Origin: Methylobacter psychrophilus
GTDB taxonomy: Bacteria; Pseudomonadota; Gammaproteobacteria; Methylococcales; Methylomonadaceae
NCBI RefSeq assembly: GCF_025583945.1
Contig: NZ_JAOEGU010000001.1
Coordinates: 62,001 to 126,000, forward strand
Direction of reading: 5' to 3'
Length of the DNA stretch: 64,000 bases
Below are positions 61,524 to 64,000 of this stretch, one piece after another; within the stretch, counting starts at the first letter, position 1, and each line of letters opens with the position of its first letter. Below the pieces are notes generated by a model, which worked only from the letters and a program-made list of their open reading frames with translations, did not search any database and was not told the DNA's origin. Position numbers and translations under genes: made by a program.

Positions 61524-64000
61524 TCGCCACCAACGCGGCAGCGAACCGCGTCGACGAAAGCTATTCAGGAGACACCAAAATAACATTTGTACCCTGCCTT
61601 TACAAACCGGACAAGACGAAGCTGGTGACACTTGAGCAGGCACTTGATAGCATCCAGACCGGAAGGTTTAAAGTATCTGTTGAAGCAGCAAGAAAATTTT
61701 ATAGTAATAGACAACCTGTTTCCTACGACAACGCCAAGCAAAACCTCCCAGCTTTTGCTTTTGCCGGAAAGTTTGACCCGAAAGTGGATAACGCGTCCTT
61801 TGTACAATCAGCAGATAATGCTTCATTCGACGTAGATAAGCTGGGTGATGCTCTAGGCGCAACGCGTGAGGCGATTATAAAACTATCATGCTGTCTCTTT
61901 TGCTTTGTAAGCCCTTCCGGTAACGGGCTTAAATTTGCACTACGACTGGCTAGAGGTACTATTAAATGTGATGCAGACAATAAAAAAGTATTCGCTGCCG
62001 CCGCTAAAATGCTGATGAGTTTAGGTATTAAAATCAAAGTCGATGCGGCCTGTAAAGATATTAGAAGGCTTTGCTTTGTTTCTTATGACCCTGAACTTTT
62101 CGTGAACTGGGATGCAGAAGTTTTCGACTGGCGAGCATGGGAGCCTAAGCAACTGCCGGAACCGATACCAAAAGCAGTAATCTTAAAGCCTAAAAAACTG
62201 AGAGCCTCAAATGCTTTTGTTCAAAGCACAGCCGATGAGTGCATTGGCAAAATTCAGAACTCACTTAAAAAAGCCAAACAAGGTGAACGTCATGGTAAGC
62301 GATTGGAGGCCGGAAGGTTGGCTGGTGGTTTTGTAGCTGGTGGTCTATTGCCCGAAGAAGATGCACTGGCAGCGTTAAAATTAACCAGTGATGCCATTGC
62401 CGAAGGTGGGGTGACTTCAGAAACCGAATGGCAAAGCATTTTAGACGGTATTGAGTTCGGTAAATCAACGCCCATAGAAGCGTTACCCACCGAAACCGTT
62501 AACGGCGATTTGTTTGTTAATCAGAAAACTGAAAAAACCAATAAAGTTAAACCAAAATTGGGAACAGGTAAAAGTAGCTTTATACCTGAGAAAACCCAAG
62601 ATACTGTAGGTAAGGGTCAAGCATTTACTTGGAATCCCTTGTCGACGTTTAATGACACTTTAGACAGTGATAAAAAATATTGCTATGTTGATTTATTACG
62701 TGAAGTTGATGACAACCACTTGTTAAAACGGTTTAGCATACAAACAGCCGCAGAAACCTGCCTGCCTGTAAACACCGTTTTCCTTACAGGCTTAGGGGTT
62801 TATAGTGCTATGGCCTCGCGTAAGTGGGTCGTCAGGTATCAAGACCACACTCGACTGCCTATTTCCTTATACGTAGCCGCTGAACAGCCCTCTGGAGCTG
62901 GTAAAACGTGGGATTTGAGGAAATATCAAGCCCCTTTTACAGAAATTTTGAGAACTATAGCAGACAAAGTATTTTTTAGATTAAAAGTGCTGACCAATAA
63001 GGAGAAGCTATTACCACAAGAAAAAGATGAATACGACGATCTAAAAACTACAGCCAAACGGCTTCAGATTGGCCTGTTTGTAAGCAACGCAACGCCTGAA
63101 GGACTGGAAAAAACGCTAGTCTCTACCAATGGCTTCTTTAGTGCGGTGTCCAGTGAACAAGGCTTATTTGATTCACTGTTAGGTCGTTCATACAAACCCG
63201 AAACTAGCAGTAATAATAACGATGTAGTACTCAATGGCTTTGATGGTGGGTATGTAAACTGCCAAAGGGTTACTAGAGAAGGCTATTGTGGGCATGTTAT
63301 TGGGGCGGTTGTCTGTTTTGCTCAAACCGGCTCAATCGAAAAAGTTTTAAGTGCCTCAAATGGAACAGGTTTGGCAGAGCGTTTCCTGATGCTGGCAGAG
63401 CCGCATAGCTTGGGGGTTAGAGATCATACTAAATCAGTTGCTCGTAACGTCGCTTTGCTTCAAGAATATGCAGTAGCCTGTAATTTTATAAAAGAGATTT
63501 TTGAGGCACCAAAAACCTTTAAGGGTTTAGATGTCCTTAGAATTAGTATGACCGGCTTCTCAAAAATCAACGATCATAAAAACCTCATTGAGCCTCATCT
63601 TGCTGATGGTGGCAAGTATGCACATTTATCTTTAAGAGGGGCGGCGGGAAAGTTCGATATTCAGGTAATGAAAGTAGCGGCCATTCTTCATTTACTTGAT
63701 GGTGGGACTACTATCCCTGAAATAGCAGACAAACATGTTCGTGCTGCTATTGATATCGTTAGCCAGCTTTTGGAGGCTAATTTAAACCTCTGCAAAGATA
63801 AAGGGATTATTGGCGTAAGGGCTGAGTTCACATCAATTCTGTCTTTATTCGAAAACGACCGTAAGCCACGAACTGAAAGAAACATCATTATGTCAAAATC
63901 GCAGAAGATTCCCTTTAGAGATTTTCAAGGTAACAAATCCAACCTAATCAGGGCGACACTAGACGATATGGTGAAACAGAAAGTCCTTGCACGCATAGTT
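61520..64000 (+). CDS. Primase/helicase-like protein: BT4734-like N-terminus plus DUF3987 (open at right edge)
   Basis: The GTG at 61520 overlaps the xis stop and the frame stays open for 827 codons to the window edge. The N-terminus (LEQALDSIQTGRFKVSVEAA, ... CLFCFVSPSGNGLKFALRLA) resembles the BT4734/VirE-N domain found before phage-type primases. From about residue 400 a DUF3987-like helicase region follows, with P-loop EQPSGAGKT near residue 455 and GTGLAERFLMLAE downstream. It probably replicates or primes the excised element. The 3' end is not seen. Confidence 0.85.
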   Translation, partial: MIATNAAANRVDESYSGDTKITFVPCLYKPDKTKLVTLEQALDSIQTGRFKVSVEAARKFYSNRQPVSYDNAKQNLPAFAFAGKFDPKVDNASFVQSADNASFDVDKLGDALGATREAIIKLSCCLFCFVSPSGNGLKFALRLARGTIKCDADNKKVFAAAAKMLMSLGIKIKVDAACKDIRRLCFVSYDPELFVNWDAEVFDWRAWEPKQLPEPIPKAVILKPKKLRASNAFVQSTADECIGKIQNSLKKAKQGERHGKRLEAGRLAGGFVAGGLLPEEDALAALKLTSDAIAEGGVTSETEWQSILDGIEFGKSTPIEALPTETVNGDLFVNQKTEKTNKVKPKLGTGKSSFIPEKTQDTVGKGQAFTWNPLSTFNDTLDSDKKYCYVDLLREVDDNHLLKRFSIQTAAETCLPVNTVFLTGLGVYSAMASRKWVVRYQDHTRLPISLYVAAEQPSGAGKTWDLRKYQAPFTEILRTIADKVFFRLKVLTNKEKLLPQEKDEYDDLKTTAKRLQIGLFVSNATPEGLEKTLVSTNGFFSAVSSEQGLFDSLLGRSYKPETSSNNNDVVLNGFDGGYVNCQRVTREGYCGHVIGAVVCFAQTGSIEKVLSASNGTGLAERFLMLAEPHSLGVRDHTKSVARNVALLQEYAVACNFIKEIFEAPKTFKGLDVLRISMTGFSKINDHKNLIEPHLADGGKYAHLSLRGAAGKFDIQVMKVAAILHLLDGGTTIPEIADKHVRAAIDIVSQLLEANLNLCKDKGIIGVRAEFTSILSLFENDRKPRTERNIIMSKSQKIPFRDFQGNKSNLIRATLDDMVKQKVLARIV

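Larger units (their letters stand above)
59130..64000 (+). mobile_element. Integrative element inserted at tRNA-Arg(CCG), left part
   Basis: It begins at the tRNA fragment and continues to the right edge: integrase, unknown protein, excisionase-like protein and a primase/helicase-like gene, all on the plus strand. The layout is like a satellite or integrative mobilisable element (P4- or PICI-like in plan). No capsid, conjugation or mobilisation gene has appeared yet. The right end and intact tRNA gene should lie beyond 64000. Confidence 0.8.

Overview
The window looks like chromosome of a gammaproteobacterial methanotroph or methylotroph (Methylococcales-like). The case rests on a tetrahydromethanopterin (H4MPT)/methanofuran C1-oxidation cluster in the first 14 kb: beta-RFAP synthase, an ATP-grasp/Mch polypeptide, a RimK-like ligase, an MdcB-like protein, Fae, a HisA-like protein, a COG1821-type ATP-grasp ligase, a COG1548-type ASKHA protein and a second, divergent Fae. 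These enzymes oxidise formaldehyde through H4MPT or build its cofactors. Genus cannot be fixed from sequence alone.

Layout. 1-3.5 kb: a partial gene, a HAD phosphatase, beta-RFAP synthase and a CorA-type transporter. 3.5-8.3 kb: a tight forward C1 operon ending in fae and a terminator. 8.4-13.6 kb: divergent cofactor genes, a repeat-bearing lytic transglycosylase, a REP palindrome and fae2. 13.7-22 kb: an LTA-synthase-like sulfatase, a frame-disrupted fatty-acid desaturase, mepA, a DCC-family protein and vapBC. 21.1-26.1 kb: sbcDC. 26-33.5 kb: housekeeping genes (sodB, a panE-hda-DUF2069-wrbA-arsC reverse operon, ubiA) and an orphan nirJ. 33.8-40.9 kb: an MBL-fold lipoprotein, an unassigned membrane/coiled-coil gene pair and a TonB-dependent receptor.

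41.4-54.6 kb is the most unusual region. A 10.4-kb gene encodes a 3473-residue surface or secreted protein with Calx-beta-like, FG-GAP, VCBS-like and twelve near-identical 98-residue cadherin-like repeats, and an RTX-like C-terminus. A TIGR03032-like/GNAT gene follows it. Decayed copies of each partner lie on the opposite side: a TIGR03032/GNAT remnant before the giant gene and a giant-gene 5' remnant after the TIGR03032 gene. The locus is therefore the remains of a tandemly duplicated two-gene unit.

54.6-58.8 kb holds a 160-bp MITE-like element and a reverse-strand run of mostly uncharacterised small genes. At 59.08 kb there is a 3' tRNA-Arg(CCG) fragment with its terminator, followed by a tyrosine integrase, an unknown protein, an excisionase-like protein and a primase/helicase-like gene that is still open at the right edge. 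This is the left end of a tRNA-integrated mobile element whose right end, expected to carry the intact tRNA gene, lies outside the window.
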